A stretch of 36,830 nt of DNA. Source: Arcobacter sp. GTDB taxonomy: Bacteria > Acidobacteriota > Terriglobia > Bryobacterales > Bryobacteraceae. Each line of letters opens with the position of its first letter. The stretch's first letter is position 1. The DNA lies in contig DYJN01000039.1 in NCBI GenBank assembly GCA_020723085.1, positions 1 through 36,830 of the forward strand, given 5' to 3'. Of the stretch, positions 1-7,833 are shown piece by piece. Under the pieces are notes generated by a model that was given only the letters and a program-made list of their open reading frames with translations, made no database searches and had not been told where the DNA came from. Position numbers and translations under genes: made by a program.

Positions 1-2
1 AG

Positions 3-575
3 CCATCCGAGCCTGTTCAACCGCAGGGCGCCGCGCCGCAAGCGCCAGCCGAGGCGGTTCAAACAGCCGCGCCCGCCGCTTCCGAGCCGCTCGAAGCAGC
101 GCCGGCGAGCCCGGCTCGCGCGCGGGAAGCTGCGGCGGCGCCTGCCGCCTCCGCGCGGCGGACGCAGAGGCAGCCCGCCGCTGCGCCGCAACGGTCCCAA
201 GCCCTGCCGGCGGGGCGCGAAACGCCTGCCGAACCCTCCCAGCCCGCTTCTCCGCCTGCGCAGGCTCAGCCCGCCGCGGCGGCGTCTGCCGGCCCCGTGG
301 CGGCTGAGCGCGAACTCGGCGAACTACGCGAGCGCCTGATGCTGCTGGGCACGCGCGTCAACGCCGCCCAGGCGAGCCTGAACCGGCTGAAGCAGGAACA
401 GGCGCGCATGGGCCTGGGGCTGCGGGGCGACATCGCCGCCGCCGCGCAGCGCGTGGAGTATTACATGGACGAGGCCGAGGCGGCGATCAAGCGCGGCGAC
501 GCGGCGGCGGCGAAGAGGCACCTCGATAACGCGGATCGCGAAACCGTGCGGCTGGAGAAGTTCCTCGGCCGCTGA
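3..575 (+). CDS. 3' end of a Pro/Ala-rich protein with a helical C-terminus (5' truncated)
   Basis: The reading frame is open from the window edge (first full codon at 3) to a TGA at 573-575, so the gene starts outside the window. The first ~95 visible residues are a low-complexity Ala/Pro/Gln/Glu linker, typical of an extracytoplasmic or inter-domain spacer. The last ~90 residues, from the ERELGELRERL segment on, look like a helical hairpin or short coiled coil rich in Arg, Glu and Ala, ending EKFLGR. An ATG or GTG inside the frame could be called as a start, but the open frame upstream makes a longer protein more likely. No family is recognised. The stop lies 6 bp from the convergent mqnE stop, so the two genes meet tail to tail. 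Confidence 0.6.
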   Translation, partial: PSEPVQPQGAAPQAPAEAVQTAAPAASEPLEAAPASPARAREAAAAPAASARRTQRQPAAAPQRSQALPAGRETPAEPSQPASPPAQAQPAAAASAGPVAAERELGELRERLMLLGTRVNAAQASLNRLKQEQARMGLGLRGDIAAAAQRVEYYMDEAEAAIKRGDAAAAKRHLDNADRETVRLEKFLGR

Positions 576-581
576 CCGGAT

Positions 582-1715
582 TCAAACAAGAATTGCGAAG
601 GTTGTTTCGGAGCGCCCGACGCGCCGGTACTCGGTGTCCCGCTCGACGGGTTCGCGTCCCGCCATGCGGATCAGATGGAGGAGCTCGGAGCGGCGCATGC
701 CCTGGGTGGTGGTGGCGCCCGCATCGTGGTAGATGCGCTCTTCCACAACCGTGCCGTCGATGTCGTCGGCGCCGAAGCGCTGGGCGATCTGGGCGATCTT
801 CGGCGTCATCATCACCCAGTACGCCTTGATGTGCGGGATGTTGTCGAGCAGGAGGCGCGCCACGGCGATGTTCTTCAGATCGGCGAAGCCTGTGGTCTTC
901 GGGATGTGTTCGAGCGGCGTGTTGTCCGGGTGGAACGCCAGCGGGATGTAGGTGACGAAGCCGCCGGTCTCGTCCTGCAACGCGCGCAGGCGCAGGAGGT
1001 GATCGACGCGGTCCTCTTCTGTTTCGATGTGGCCGTAAAGCATGGTGCAGTTGGATTTGATGCCCATGCGGTGAGCCAGCCGCGCCACTTCCAGCCACTC
1101 CCCGCCGTCGATCTTGTGGTCGCAGATGATGCGGCGGACGCGCTCGGAGAAGATCTCGGCGCCGCCGCCGGGCATGGAGTCGAGCCCCGCCTCCCGCAGG
1201 CGCCGCAGCACTTCTTCGAGCGGGATGCGGAAGCGCCGCGAGAGATAGGCGACCTCGACCATGGTGAAGGCTTTGAGGTGGATCTGCGGGAAGCGCTGCT
1301 TGATGCCGCGCAGCATGTCGCAGTACCAGTCCAGCGTCAGCTCGGGGTGGAGCCCGCCGACGATGTGCAGTTCGGTGACGCCTTCGGCGGCGCCCTGCGC
1401 GGCGCGCGCCCAGACGTCCTCGAGCGACATCGTGTAGGCTTTCGGGTCCCGGGCTTTCTTGCCGAAGGCGCAGAGCCGGCAGGAAGCCACGCAGACGTCG
1501 GTCGGGTTGATGTGGCGGTTGACGTTGAAGAAGGTGACGTTGCCGTGGAGGCGCTCGCGCACGAGGTTCGCCATGTAACCGATGGCGAGCAGGTCGTGCG
1601 AGCGGAACAGCAGCACGCCGTCGTCAAAGGCGAGCCTTTCCTGCCGCCTGACTTTCTCGAGCACCGGCAGAAGGCGCGTGTCTTCGAAGGAGGGTGACGC
1701 GGGCAGGATCGTCAT
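582..1715 (-). CDS. mqnE: Aminofutalosine synthase MqnE (radical SAM)
   Basis: MqnE joins 3-[(1-carboxyvinyl)oxy]benzoate to S-adenosylmethionine to give 6-amino-6-deoxyfutalosine, a step of the futalosine menaquinone pathway. The radical SAM cluster motif is visible as CVASCRLC (C75, C79, C82 counting from the chosen start), preceded by the family-typical FFNVNRHINPTDVC segment and followed by GGLHPEL and an HNTPLE-like region. Length (377 aa) is normal for the family. The frame stays open 26 codons further upstream, but the ATG at 1715 lies 8 bp past the stop of the upstream prenyltransferase and has a GGAG about 13 nt before it, so it is preferred. The paralogue MqnC is the main alternative; length and sequence favour MqnE. 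Likely co-transcribed with the upstream UbiA-family gene, which serves the same pathway. Confidence 0.9.
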   Translation of the reverse strand: MTILPASPSFEDTRLLPVLEKVRRQERLAFDDGVLLFRSHDLLAIGYMANLVRERLHGNVTFFNVNRHINPTDVCVASCRLCAFGKKARDPKAYTMSLEDVWARAAQGAAEGVTELHIVGGLHPELTLDWYCDMLRGIKQRFPQIHLKAFTMVEVAYLSRRFRIPLEEVLRRLREAGLDSMPGGGAEIFSERVRRIICDHKIDGGEWLEVARLAHRMGIKSNCTMLYGHIETEEDRVDHLLRLRALQDETGGFVTYIPLAFHPDNTPLEHIPKTTGFADLKNIAVARLLLDNIPHIKAYWVMMTPKIAQIAQRFGADDIDGTVVEERIYHDAGATTTQGMRRSELLHLIRMAGREPVERDTEYRRVGRSETTFAILV

Positions 1716-1722
1716 TTCGGAA

Positions 1723-2667
1723 TCAGGCTCCCAGCGGCCGGAAGACGATGTCGGCGGCCCAGAATCCCAAGAATAGCACGCCGATCCAGCCATTCACGGT
1801 GAAGAAGGCCGCGTCTACGCGCGACAGGTCGGTGGCGCGCACCAATCGGTGCTCCCAGACGAGCAGCGCGCCCGTGAGGAGCGTGCCTGCCCAGGCAGCC
1901 GGACCCGCGCCGAACGCGCGCGCCAGAAAAATGAGCGCCGCCACCATCAGGACATGGAAGCCGCGCGCCGCCATCAGCGCCCGGGCGATCCCGAGCCGCG
2001 CCGGCAGGCTGAAGAGACCCTCGCGGCGGTCGAATTCGAAGTCCTGGCAGGAGTAGATCACGTCGAAGCCCGCGGTCCACAGCGTCACGGCGGCGGTGAG
2101 CCAGAGGATGCGCGGATCGAGCGTTCCGGTCATGGCGATCCACGCCGCGGCGGGCGCGATGCCGAGCGCGAAGCCGAGCAGCAGGTGCGAGAGCGAGGTG
2201 AACCTCTTGGTCCACGAATAAAAGAAGACGACGGCGAGGGCGGCGGGGGCGAGCTTCAGGCAGAGAGGGTTCAGCATCGCCGAGGCGAACAGGAACAGGA
2301 GCGAGCAGACCGCCGTAAAGCCCCAGGCGAAGCCGCGCGAGAGCAGTCCGGCGGGGATGTGGCGGTTTTGCGTGCGCGGGTTGCGAGCGTCGATGGCGGC
2401 GTCGAGGATCCGGTTGAACGCCATGGCCGCCGAACGCGCCGTCACCATGCAGACCAGGATCCAGCCGAGCTTCGGCCACAGCCGGGCCTGCTCCATGGCC
2501 GACTCGCGCCACGCCAGCAGGGCGGAGGTCAGCGCAAACGGCAGGGCGAAGACGGAGTGCTCGAAGCGGATCATCTCCAGCGTGAGCACCGTGCGGCGCC
2601 AGAGCCGGCTCAAGGCATGAGAGACAGGAGCAGCCGTGTGCATGGGCGGCGGCGGTTCATCTACCAT
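1723..2667 (-). CDS. mqnP: UbiA-family prenyltransferase, MqnP-like (menaquinone pathway)
   Basis: Integral-membrane UbiA-family prenyltransferase. The first Asp-rich motif appears as NRILDAAIDARNPR and the second as YSCQDFEFDRREG; several hydrophobic membrane segments surround them. The segment EMIRFEHSVFALPFAL near the N-terminus is characteristic of 4-hydroxybenzoate/menaquinone prenyltransferases. Because mqnE follows directly, the substrate is probably 1,4-dihydroxy-6-naphthoate or its product in the futalosine route (inference from context). The frame is open far upstream to 2919, but that part overlaps the divergent lipoprotein gene and reads as low-complexity shadow. The start is uncertain: ATG at 2667 (314 aa) or ATG at 2643 (306 aa); neither has a clear Shine-Dalgarno sequence. 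With the 2667 start only 8 bp separate it from the divergent gene. Confidence 0.85.
   Translation of the reverse strand: MVDEPPPPMHTAAPVSHALSRLWRRTVLTLEMIRFEHSVFALPFALTSALLAWRESAMEQARLWPKLGWILVCMVTARSAAMAFNRILDAAIDARNPRTQNRHIPAGLLSRGFAWGFTAVCSLLFLFASAMLNPLCLKLAPAALAVVFFYSWTKRFTSLSHLLLGFALGIAPAAAWIAMTGTLDPRILWLTAAVTLWTAGFDVIYSCQDFEFDRREGLFSLPARLGIARALMAARGFHVLMVAALIFLARAFGAGPAAWAGTLLTGALLVWEHRLVRATDLSRVDAAFFTVNGWIGVLFLGFWAADIVFRPLGA
2662..2667 (+). promoter_or_regulatory. -10-like TACCAT just before the DUF192 gene
   Basis: TACCAT ends 8 nt before the ATG at 2676, fitting a TANNNT -10 box that would place the transcript start at or near the start codon. It overlaps the start codon of the divergent mqnP. 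This is one of several such sites in the window; no convincing -35 is seen. Confidence 0.35.
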
Positions 2668-2675
2668 TTTAGGAG

Positions 2676-3134
2676 ATGCGCGCCTATTCTCCGCTGGTGT
2701 GGATTCTGATGGCCGGCCTGAGCGGCTGCGGCGGGGACCGGACGGCGATGAAGCCGGAAGAGTACAACACGGTGCCCGTGCGGCTGCCCAGCGGGAAGAC
2801 GATCCGCGCCGAGCAGATGATCCAGCCGGAAGACATGACGCGGGGCATGATGTTCCGGGAAGACCTGCCGGAAGACCGCGGCCTGCTGTTCTACCACGGC
2901 AAGCCTGGGCTGTATTCATACTGGATGTACCAGGTGAAGGTGCCGCTGGACATCATCTGGCTTGACACCGGCAAGCGGGTGGTGCAGGTGGTGCATCAGG
3001 CGCCGCCCTGCGCCGGGCCTGAGGAGAAATGTCCCGCCTACGGGGGCGGCTTTGAGGCGCAGTATGTGCTGGAGGTGCGCGCCGGGGTGGCGAAGGCCAA
3101 CGGAGTGCGGCCGGGGACGCGGATCGAGTTCTGA
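2676..3134 (+). CDS. DUF192-family lipoprotein
   Basis: A 152-aa protein with a short hydrophobic N-terminus ending in a lipobox (LSGC, Cys18), so it is probably a membrane-anchored lipoprotein facing the periplasm. The remainder matches the DUF192 layout: a TRGMMFRE-type segment, then GLLFYHGKPGLYSYWMYQVKVPLDIIWLD, then a C-terminal VLEVRAG..ANGVRPG stretch. The molecular function of DUF192 is not established. The AGGAG at 2671-2675 abuts the ATG with zero spacing, which is too close for normal Shine-Dalgarno use. Together with the TACCAT box this suggests leaderless initiation, or a GTG start further in (2697). larB follows after 21 bp and may be co-transcribed. Confidence 0.85.
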   Translation: MRAYSPLVWILMAGLSGCGGDRTAMKPEEYNTVPVRLPSGKTIRAEQMIQPEDMTRGMMFREDLPEDRGLLFYHGKPGLYSYWMYQVKVPLDIIWLDTGKRVVQVVHQAPPCAGPEEKCPAYGGGFEAQYVLEVRAGVAKANGVRPGTRIEF

Positions 3135-3155
3135 TTCTGACCGATCGAGGCCCGA

Positions 3156-3902
3156 ATGGACAAGGACCAACTGAGGAGTCTTCTGGAGCAGGTGCGCAGC
3201 GGCGCCGTGGAGGTGGAGCAGGCGCTGGAGCGGCTGCGGCACATGCCGTTCGAGACGCTGGGCTATGCGACGATCGATCACCACCGGGCGATCCGCACGG
3301 GTCTGCCGGAGGTCATCTTCGGCAAGGGCAAGACGGTGGAGCAGACGGCCGGCATCGCGGCGCGGCTGCTGGAGCGCGCCGCCAACGTGCTGATCACGCG
3401 GACGACGCGCGAGGCATACGACGCGGTGCGGGCGAATTGCCCCGAGGCGGAGTACTTTCCGCTGTCGGGCGCGCTCCGCGTGTGGCGGGACCGCTCGCCG
3501 CGGGGGAAAGGCAAACTGCTGGTGGTGAGCGCGGGCACGACGGACCTGCCGGTGGCGGAGGAGGCGGTGGTCACGGCGGAGATCATGGGCAACGAAGTGG
3601 CGCAGGTGCATGACGTGGGCGTGGCGGGCATTCACCGGCTGCTGGGCAACTACGAGAAGCTGGCGGAGGCGCGGGTGATCGTGGTGTGCGCGGGGATGGA
3701 AGGCGCGCTGCCGAGCGTGGTGGGCGGCATGGTGAGCTGCCCGGTGATCGCCGTGCCCACAAGCGTGGGCTACGGGGCCAGTTTCCATGGATTGGCGGCG
3801 TTGCTCGGCATGCTGAACAGCTGCGCGAGCAACGTCAGCGTGGTGAACATCGACAATGGCTTCGGCGGCGGATATGTCGCCAGCCTGATCAACCGCCTTT
3901 GA
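3156..3902 (+). CDS. larB: LarB-like pyridinium-3,5-biscarboxylate synthase (nickel-pincer cofactor)
   Basis: LarB carboxylates nicotinic acid adenine dinucleotide and releases AMP, the first step of the nickel-pincer nucleotide cofactor used by lactate racemase and related enzymes. At 248 aa it has the normal length. The N-terminal ~110 residues contain [21 protein letters not shown], typical of the family; the C-terminal part is PurE-like ([43 protein letters not shown]). A GAGG sits 6 nt before the ATG at 3156. No larC, larE or LarA-type enzyme is found elsewhere in the window, so partners must be encoded elsewhere or this LarB acts alone. The gene ends 9 bp from a convergent gene. Confidence 0.92.
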   Translation: MDKDQLRSLLEQVRSGAVEVEQALERLRHMPFETLGYATIDHHRAIRTGLPEVIFGKGKTVEQTAGIAARLLERAANVLITRTTREAYDAVRANCPEAEYFPLSGALRVWRDRSPRGKGKLLVVSAGTTDLPVAEEAVVTAEIMGNEVAQVHDVGVAGIHRLLGNYEKLAEARVIVVCAGMEGALPSVVGGMVSCPVIAVPTSVGYGASFHGLAALLGMLNSCASNVSVVNIDNGFGGGYVASLINRL

Positions 3903-3911
3903 AGCGGCTGG

Positions 3912-4295
3912 TCACACGGCTGCTTTGAGCACGCCCGCCTTCAACGGCTCGGCGAACACATAAATGCCGAACAGCGGCTTCTGCTCGCCGCGCCCCCACC
4001 GGTTCACCTTCCACTCGGCGCGCAGGTACTTGACGTTGGGAAAACTGCGCAGATCCAGTAGGCGCGAATAGACCCCGCAATAGAACTTCTGCGGGAAAGC
4101 CAGGAGCGGTTTGGACATCCACTGCACGCCGTCTTCGCTTGCATGGATGGAGAGGTCGAGGCTCTCCTGCTCGATGATGCGGTGGATGCCCAGGGTCACG
4201 GTGAGCAGACCGCCTGCGGCGGAGCCGAGTTCCACGGCGGGACCGTTGCCATTCTCGCGAATCTCCAGTTCAGGTACGAGAAATGCAGGCAGCAT
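3912..4295 (-). CDS. Small conserved protein of unknown function
   Basis: A 127-aa protein with no signal peptide or membrane segment. It looks mostly beta-stranded, with alternating hydrophobic residues (GGLLTVTLGIHRIIEQESLDLSIHASEDG) and a notable aromatic stretch QKFYCGVYSRLLDL. The lack of low complexity and the good ribosome site (GAGGGA ending 7 nt before the ATG at 4295) support a real gene. I do not recognise a characterised family. The pattern of strands and the 'SEDGVQW' segment are reminiscent of a jelly-roll/discoidin-like binding fold, but this is only an impression. It lies 63 bp downstream of the aminotransferase on the same strand and could be the last gene of that unit. Confidence 0.7.
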   Translation of the reverse strand: MLPAFLVPELEIRENGNGPAVELGSAAGGLLTVTLGIHRIIEQESLDLSIHASEDGVQWMSKPLLAFPQKFYCGVYSRLLDLRSFPNVKYLRAEWKVNRWGRGEQKPLFGIYVFAEPLKAGVLKAAV

Positions 4296-4358
4296 CGAAA
4301 TTCCCTCGCAACCGTTCTTGAATGGCCTCGTTTGACGCTCCAGACCGGACCCGGAGCA

Positions 4359-5537
4359 TCACATCGCGCGGAGCCCTTCAACCAATAGTCGGCCCGCTTC
4401 CTCCAGCGTCTCATATTTCTTGCAGAAACAGAAGCGGATCCAGGGGGCGCCGGCGGCCTGATCCTCGAAGAAGCTGCTGCCGGGCACGGCGGCCACGCGG
4501 ATCCGCTCGACCATCGTCCGGCAGAGCCCGCCGCCATCGGCAAACCCCGCCGGGCGGATGTCCGCCATGACATAATAGGCGCCCTGCGGCGCCGTGCAGT
4601 GCAGTCCGGCTTTCTGCAACGCCTCCATGAGGATCCGCCTGCGGGCGGCGTAGTCCGACTTCAACTGCTCGAAGTAGGAATCCGGCAGCGCCAGCGCCTC
4701 GGCGGCGGCGTATTGCAGGGGCGCGGGCGCGCCGACGGTGAGGAAGTCGTGCACCTTGCGGATGGAGGCGGTGATTTCGGGCGGCGCCACCACCCAGCCG
4801 ACGCGCCAGCCGGTGACCGAGTAGGTCTTGGAAGCCGAGCTGACCGTCACGGTGCGGTCCCTCATCCAGGGCAGGGCTGCCATAGGGACGTGCATGGCGT
4901 CGCCGTAGGTGATGTGCTCGTAGATTTCGTCGGTGATGCACAGCGCGCCGAACTCCAGGCACAGGCCGGAGATCTGCATCAGCTCGTCGGCGGTGAACAC
5001 CTTTCCCGTCGGATTATGCGGATTATTCAGAATAATGGCCTTGGTTTTCTGAGAAAAAGCGGCCCGCAATTCTTTCAGATCGAACGACCAGTCCGGCGGA
5101 TGGAGCTTCACATAGCGGCGCCGCGCGGAACACAGGTCGGTGTCGGGGCCGTAGTTTTCATAAAAAGGCTCGAAGAGGACGACCTCGTCATCCGGATCCG
5201 TGGTGGCCAGCAGCGAGGCGATCATGCCCTCGGTGGAACCGCAGACGACCGTGACCTCGGCATCCGCGTCCACTTCCATGCCGTAGAACCGCCTGTAAGA
5301 GCCGGCGATGGCGCGGCGCAGCGGCTCGGCGCCCCACGTCACCGCGTACTGGTTGCGGTCAGCGGCGATGGCGCGGGCGGCCGCTTCCTTCACCGCGTCA
5401 GGCGCGGGGAAATCGGGGAATCCCTGAGCAAGGTTGACGGCGCCGTGGCGCAGAGCCAGACGGGTCATCTCGCGGATGACGCTCTCGGTGAAACCGGCTA
5501 TGCGCGCAGCGCGGAACCGGTCAGCGTTTTCCGGCAC
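4359..5537 (-). CDS. Class I/II PLP-dependent aminotransferase
   Basis: A fold-type I aminotransferase of the kynurenine/methionine/aspartate group. The Schiff-base lysine is K237 in SSASKTYSVTGWRVGW; the NNPHNPTGK, DEIYEH and C-terminal RFCF segments (substrate-carboxylate Arg) are all present. The open frame extends upstream to 5834, but that part overlaps the Lys-rich tail of the transglycosylase and is not homologous. The best start is GTG at 5537 (392 aa), where AAGGAG lies 9 nt upstream and the protein begins PENADRFRAARIAGF. This start overlaps the end of the upstream gene by 17 bp, suggesting translational coupling. Substrate cannot be fixed from sequence: the closest functional types are methionine aminotransferase (YbdL-like) and kynurenine-oxoglutarate transaminase. 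Confidence 0.9.
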   Translation of the reverse strand: MPENADRFRAARIAGFTESVIREMTRLALRHGAVNLAQGFPDFPAPDAVKEAAARAIAADRNQYAVTWGAEPLRRAIAGSYRRFYGMEVDADAEVTVVCGSTEGMIASLLATTDPDDEVVLFEPFYENYGPDTDLCSARRRYVKLHPPDWSFDLKELRAAFSQKTKAIILNNPHNPTGKVFTADELMQISGLCLEFGALCITDEIYEHITYGDAMHVPMAALPWMRDRTVTVSSASKTYSVTGWRVGWVVAPPEITASIRKVHDFLTVGAPAPLQYAAAEALALPDSYFEQLKSDYAARRRILMEALQKAGLHCTAPQGAYYVMADIRPAGFADGGGLCRTMVERIRVAAVPGSSFFEDQAAGAPWIRFCFCKKYETLEEAGRLLVEGLRAM

Positions 5538-7833
5538 GGGAGTTTGCTCCTTTCTTCGACGGGCGCTTTTTCGCGCCGGCGGCGGAGCCGGCTTTCGCCG
5601 AAGTTTTCTTTGACGCGCTCGTTCCGGCGGGAGACTTGCGCGCGGAGGATCCGCGGGCGGATTCTTTCGCCGCCGGCTTTTTCGCGGGCGCCCTGTCAGA
5701 GATCCGGTTCCGCACGCCGGAGCGAGCCGGCGCCGCCCGTTTCTCCGAGCCATACAGCCACCGGTAGAACTCGCGGTTACGCAGGATGAACTGCACGTAG
5801 TCCCTCGTCTGCCTGAACGGAATCGTTTCGACAAACTCGGCGGGCTCGCGGTACTCGCCCCACTCCTTCCACACCGGGATCCGCGTGGGGCCGGCGTTGT
5901 AAGCGGCCAGCGCCTCTTCCACGCTGCCGCCGGCCAGCTTGAGCTGCCGGGCGAGGTAGTAGGCTCCGATCCGAAGATTCACAGCGGGATTGTGCAGGGC
6001 GCGAGGCGTGACGCGGCGCATGCGGAGCCGGCGGCCAAGTTCCCTGCCGGTCTGAGGCATCACCTGCATCAGTCCGATCGCTCCCGACGGCGAGACGGCA
6101 TCCCTGTCGAACTCCGATTCCTGACGGATCAGCGCGGCCAACAGCAGCGGGTCGAGGCCGAGCCTGCGCGCCTCGCGCCGGATCGCGTCACGGTACGGGA
6201 GTGGGAAAGCCAGCTCCCAGAACCGCCGCGGCGCCGCCTGGCGGGGCAGCCAGAGGTAGCCGGGGACAATGCCGAGGATGTGGCGCACGGACGCGCCCCA
6301 GGCGCCGCGGCGGGCGGCGATCCCGGCGGCTTCCATGGCCAGAGCGTAGCGCGCGGCTCCGGCGCGCGCGCCGAAGCGCAGTTCGATCTCCGCCCAGGCC
6401 CCCAGAGAGGCCGCTGCGAGCTGGCGGGCGCGCGCAATGCGCCACCGAGCCTCTTCATCCGGCTGGAAATCCGCTGTCCGCGGCCGTTGCGGCCATGCGA
6501 TGGAGGAAAGGAACCGGCCGGCGGCGGCCGCATTTCCGCCGCCGTCCGCCGCCGGCTGCTGGCGGGAAGAGGCCAGAACAGAGTAGAAATAATTGGGAAA
6601 CCGGGTTTGTAATTCGGAGAAATACAACTGTGCGGCGGCGGAATTTCCCCGCTCTTCCTCGATCTTTCCCAGGTAATACAATGCCGCTCCGGCGCGGCTG
6701 GAAGACGGGTGCCGTTCGAGGTGTTCCTTCAACAGGCTTTCCGCCTCCGCCCGGCGGCCGAGGCAGGCGCGCCAGGCGACTTTCCAGTGGCAGTCCGGCG
6801 CGGCGGAGGCACGGGAAAACCGGTCCGCGCAGGCCCGGAACAGGGGCAGGAAAGAGGCCGCTTCGTTGCGCACGAGGTAGTAATTGCCGGCCGCAATCAG
6901 CGATTGCAGCATCCAATCCGAGGCGGGCGCGCGCCGCCGGATCTCATCGAGCGCAGCCATCATGGGCGCCGGATCGTCGAGGCGGCGGTGACAGAGAAGG
7001 ATGTAGTGGAGCCGCATGGCATCGGTCTCAGCGCCGGACGGCCGCAGGGCGAGCAACTCGGCCAGAGCCTCGCGCGTCCTGCCCTGTTCGTACAGCGCCG
7101 CGGCCGCGCTGACTTCCGCCCGCTCTCTGACGTCTGCCGTGGCGGCGGTCCGCGCGATGGCCAGCCATTCTTCGCGCGCCTGCGAGTGCCGGCCGGATTT
7201 TGAAAGGCGTTGCGCCCTTTCCATCCGGAGTCCGCCTGGCAGAGGAGGCAGCGCCGGGGCGCCGCCGGCCGCAAGCCCGCTCAGCGCCCTGGCGGCCTCC
7301 CCGGCTTCAGACGAAACCGGGTAAAGGCACCAGATGCGCTGGTAGAGCGCGGCCGCTGCGGCTTTCGCGCCCAGAGCCTCCTGGGCCCGCGCAGCCGCCA
7401 GGGAAGCCGGGGGTTCAGGCAGCGAACCGGCCGGAGCGCGCTCCAGCAAGGCAAGCGCATCCCCGGGCCTGCCGGCCTCGAGCAGCGCCGCAGCGCCCAG
7501 CACGGCCGCGCGTCCGGCGATGGAGGACGGGAAGCGCGTCTTCCAGACGGGACCGAGCGCCGCCGCGGCCTCTTCGTACCGGCCGGCAGACATGAGCGCC
7601 CGCGCCCGCCAGTAAGCGAGGAAATCCGGGATGAGTGGGTAGCGGGGCGCCAGGGTGGCCAGCCGTTCCGCCGCCTGCGCCCCCCCGCGCCCGGCCGCCT
7701 CGACGGCCTTCGCCAGATCCGCGCCGCCGGCGGAGGCCCTCTGCGCGGCCGCAGGCGCGGCCCAGAGCAGGAGGCAGAGGGCCGCCGCCTCAGGCCAGCG
7801 GCCCCGGATAGTCAGGGCCGAGCAGCCTTGCAT
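5521..7833 (-). CDS. Soluble-type lytic transglycosylase with a histone-H1-like basic tail
   Basis: A secreted murein hydrolase that cleaves the MurNAc-GlcNAc bond. Taking the ATG at 7833 (770 aa), residues 1-31 form a signal peptide ending APAAAQ. A long superhelical/TPR-like region follows, then the SLT domain around residues 555-690. The catalytic Glu is E572 in ALIRQESEF, followed by SPSGAIGLMQVMPQT and EALAAYNAGPTRI, the canonical SLT motifs. The last ~70 residues are an unusual Lys/Ala/Ser/Arg-rich tail with repeated AKK/SARK-type units. ATGs at 7839 and 7878 are alternatives. All starts overlap the preceding gene (stop at 7790) by about 44-90 bp, so translation is probably coupled. No strong Shine-Dalgarno sequence is seen. 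Confidence 0.93.
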   Translation of the reverse strand: MQGCSALTIRGRWPEAAALCLLLWAAPAAAQRASAGGADLAKAVEAAGRGGAQAAERLATLAPRYPLIPDFLAYWRARALMSAGRYEEAAAALGPVWKTRFPSSIAGRAAVLGAAALLEAGRPGDALALLERAPAGSLPEPPASLAAARAQEALGAKAAAAALYQRIWCLYPVSSEAGEAARALSGLAAGGAPALPPLPGGLRMERAQRLSKSGRHSQAREEWLAIARTAATADVRERAEVSAAAALYEQGRTREALAELLALRPSGAETDAMRLHYILLCHRRLDDPAPMMAALDEIRRRAPASDWMLQSLIAAGNYYLVRNEAASFLPLFRACADRFSRASAAPDCHWKVAWRACLGRRAEAESLLKEHLERHPSSSRAGAALYYLGKIEEERGNSAAAQLYFSELQTRFPNYFYSVLASSRQQPAADGGGNAAAAGRFLSSIAWPQRPRTADFQPDEEARWRIARARQLAAASLGAWAEIELRFGARAGAARYALAMEAAGIAARRGAWGASVRHILGIVPGYLWLPRQAAPRRFWELAFPLPYRDAIRREARRLGLDPLLLAALIRQESEFDRDAVSPSGAIGLMQVMPQTGRELGRRLRMRRVTPRALHNPAVNLRIGAYYLARQLKLAGGSVEEALAAYNAGPTRIPVWKEWGEYREPAEFVETIPFRQTRDYVQFILRNREFYRWLYGSEKRAAPARSGVRNRISDRAPAKKPAAKESARGSSARKSPAGTSASKKTSAKAGSAAGAKKRPSKKGANSRAGKR

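Noticed and set aside
5538-5834. N-terminal extension of the aminotransferase up to 5834
   Set aside because: It only reflects another frame of the Lys/Ala-rich transglycosylase tail; the GTG at 5537 has a good AAGGAG and matches the family's start.
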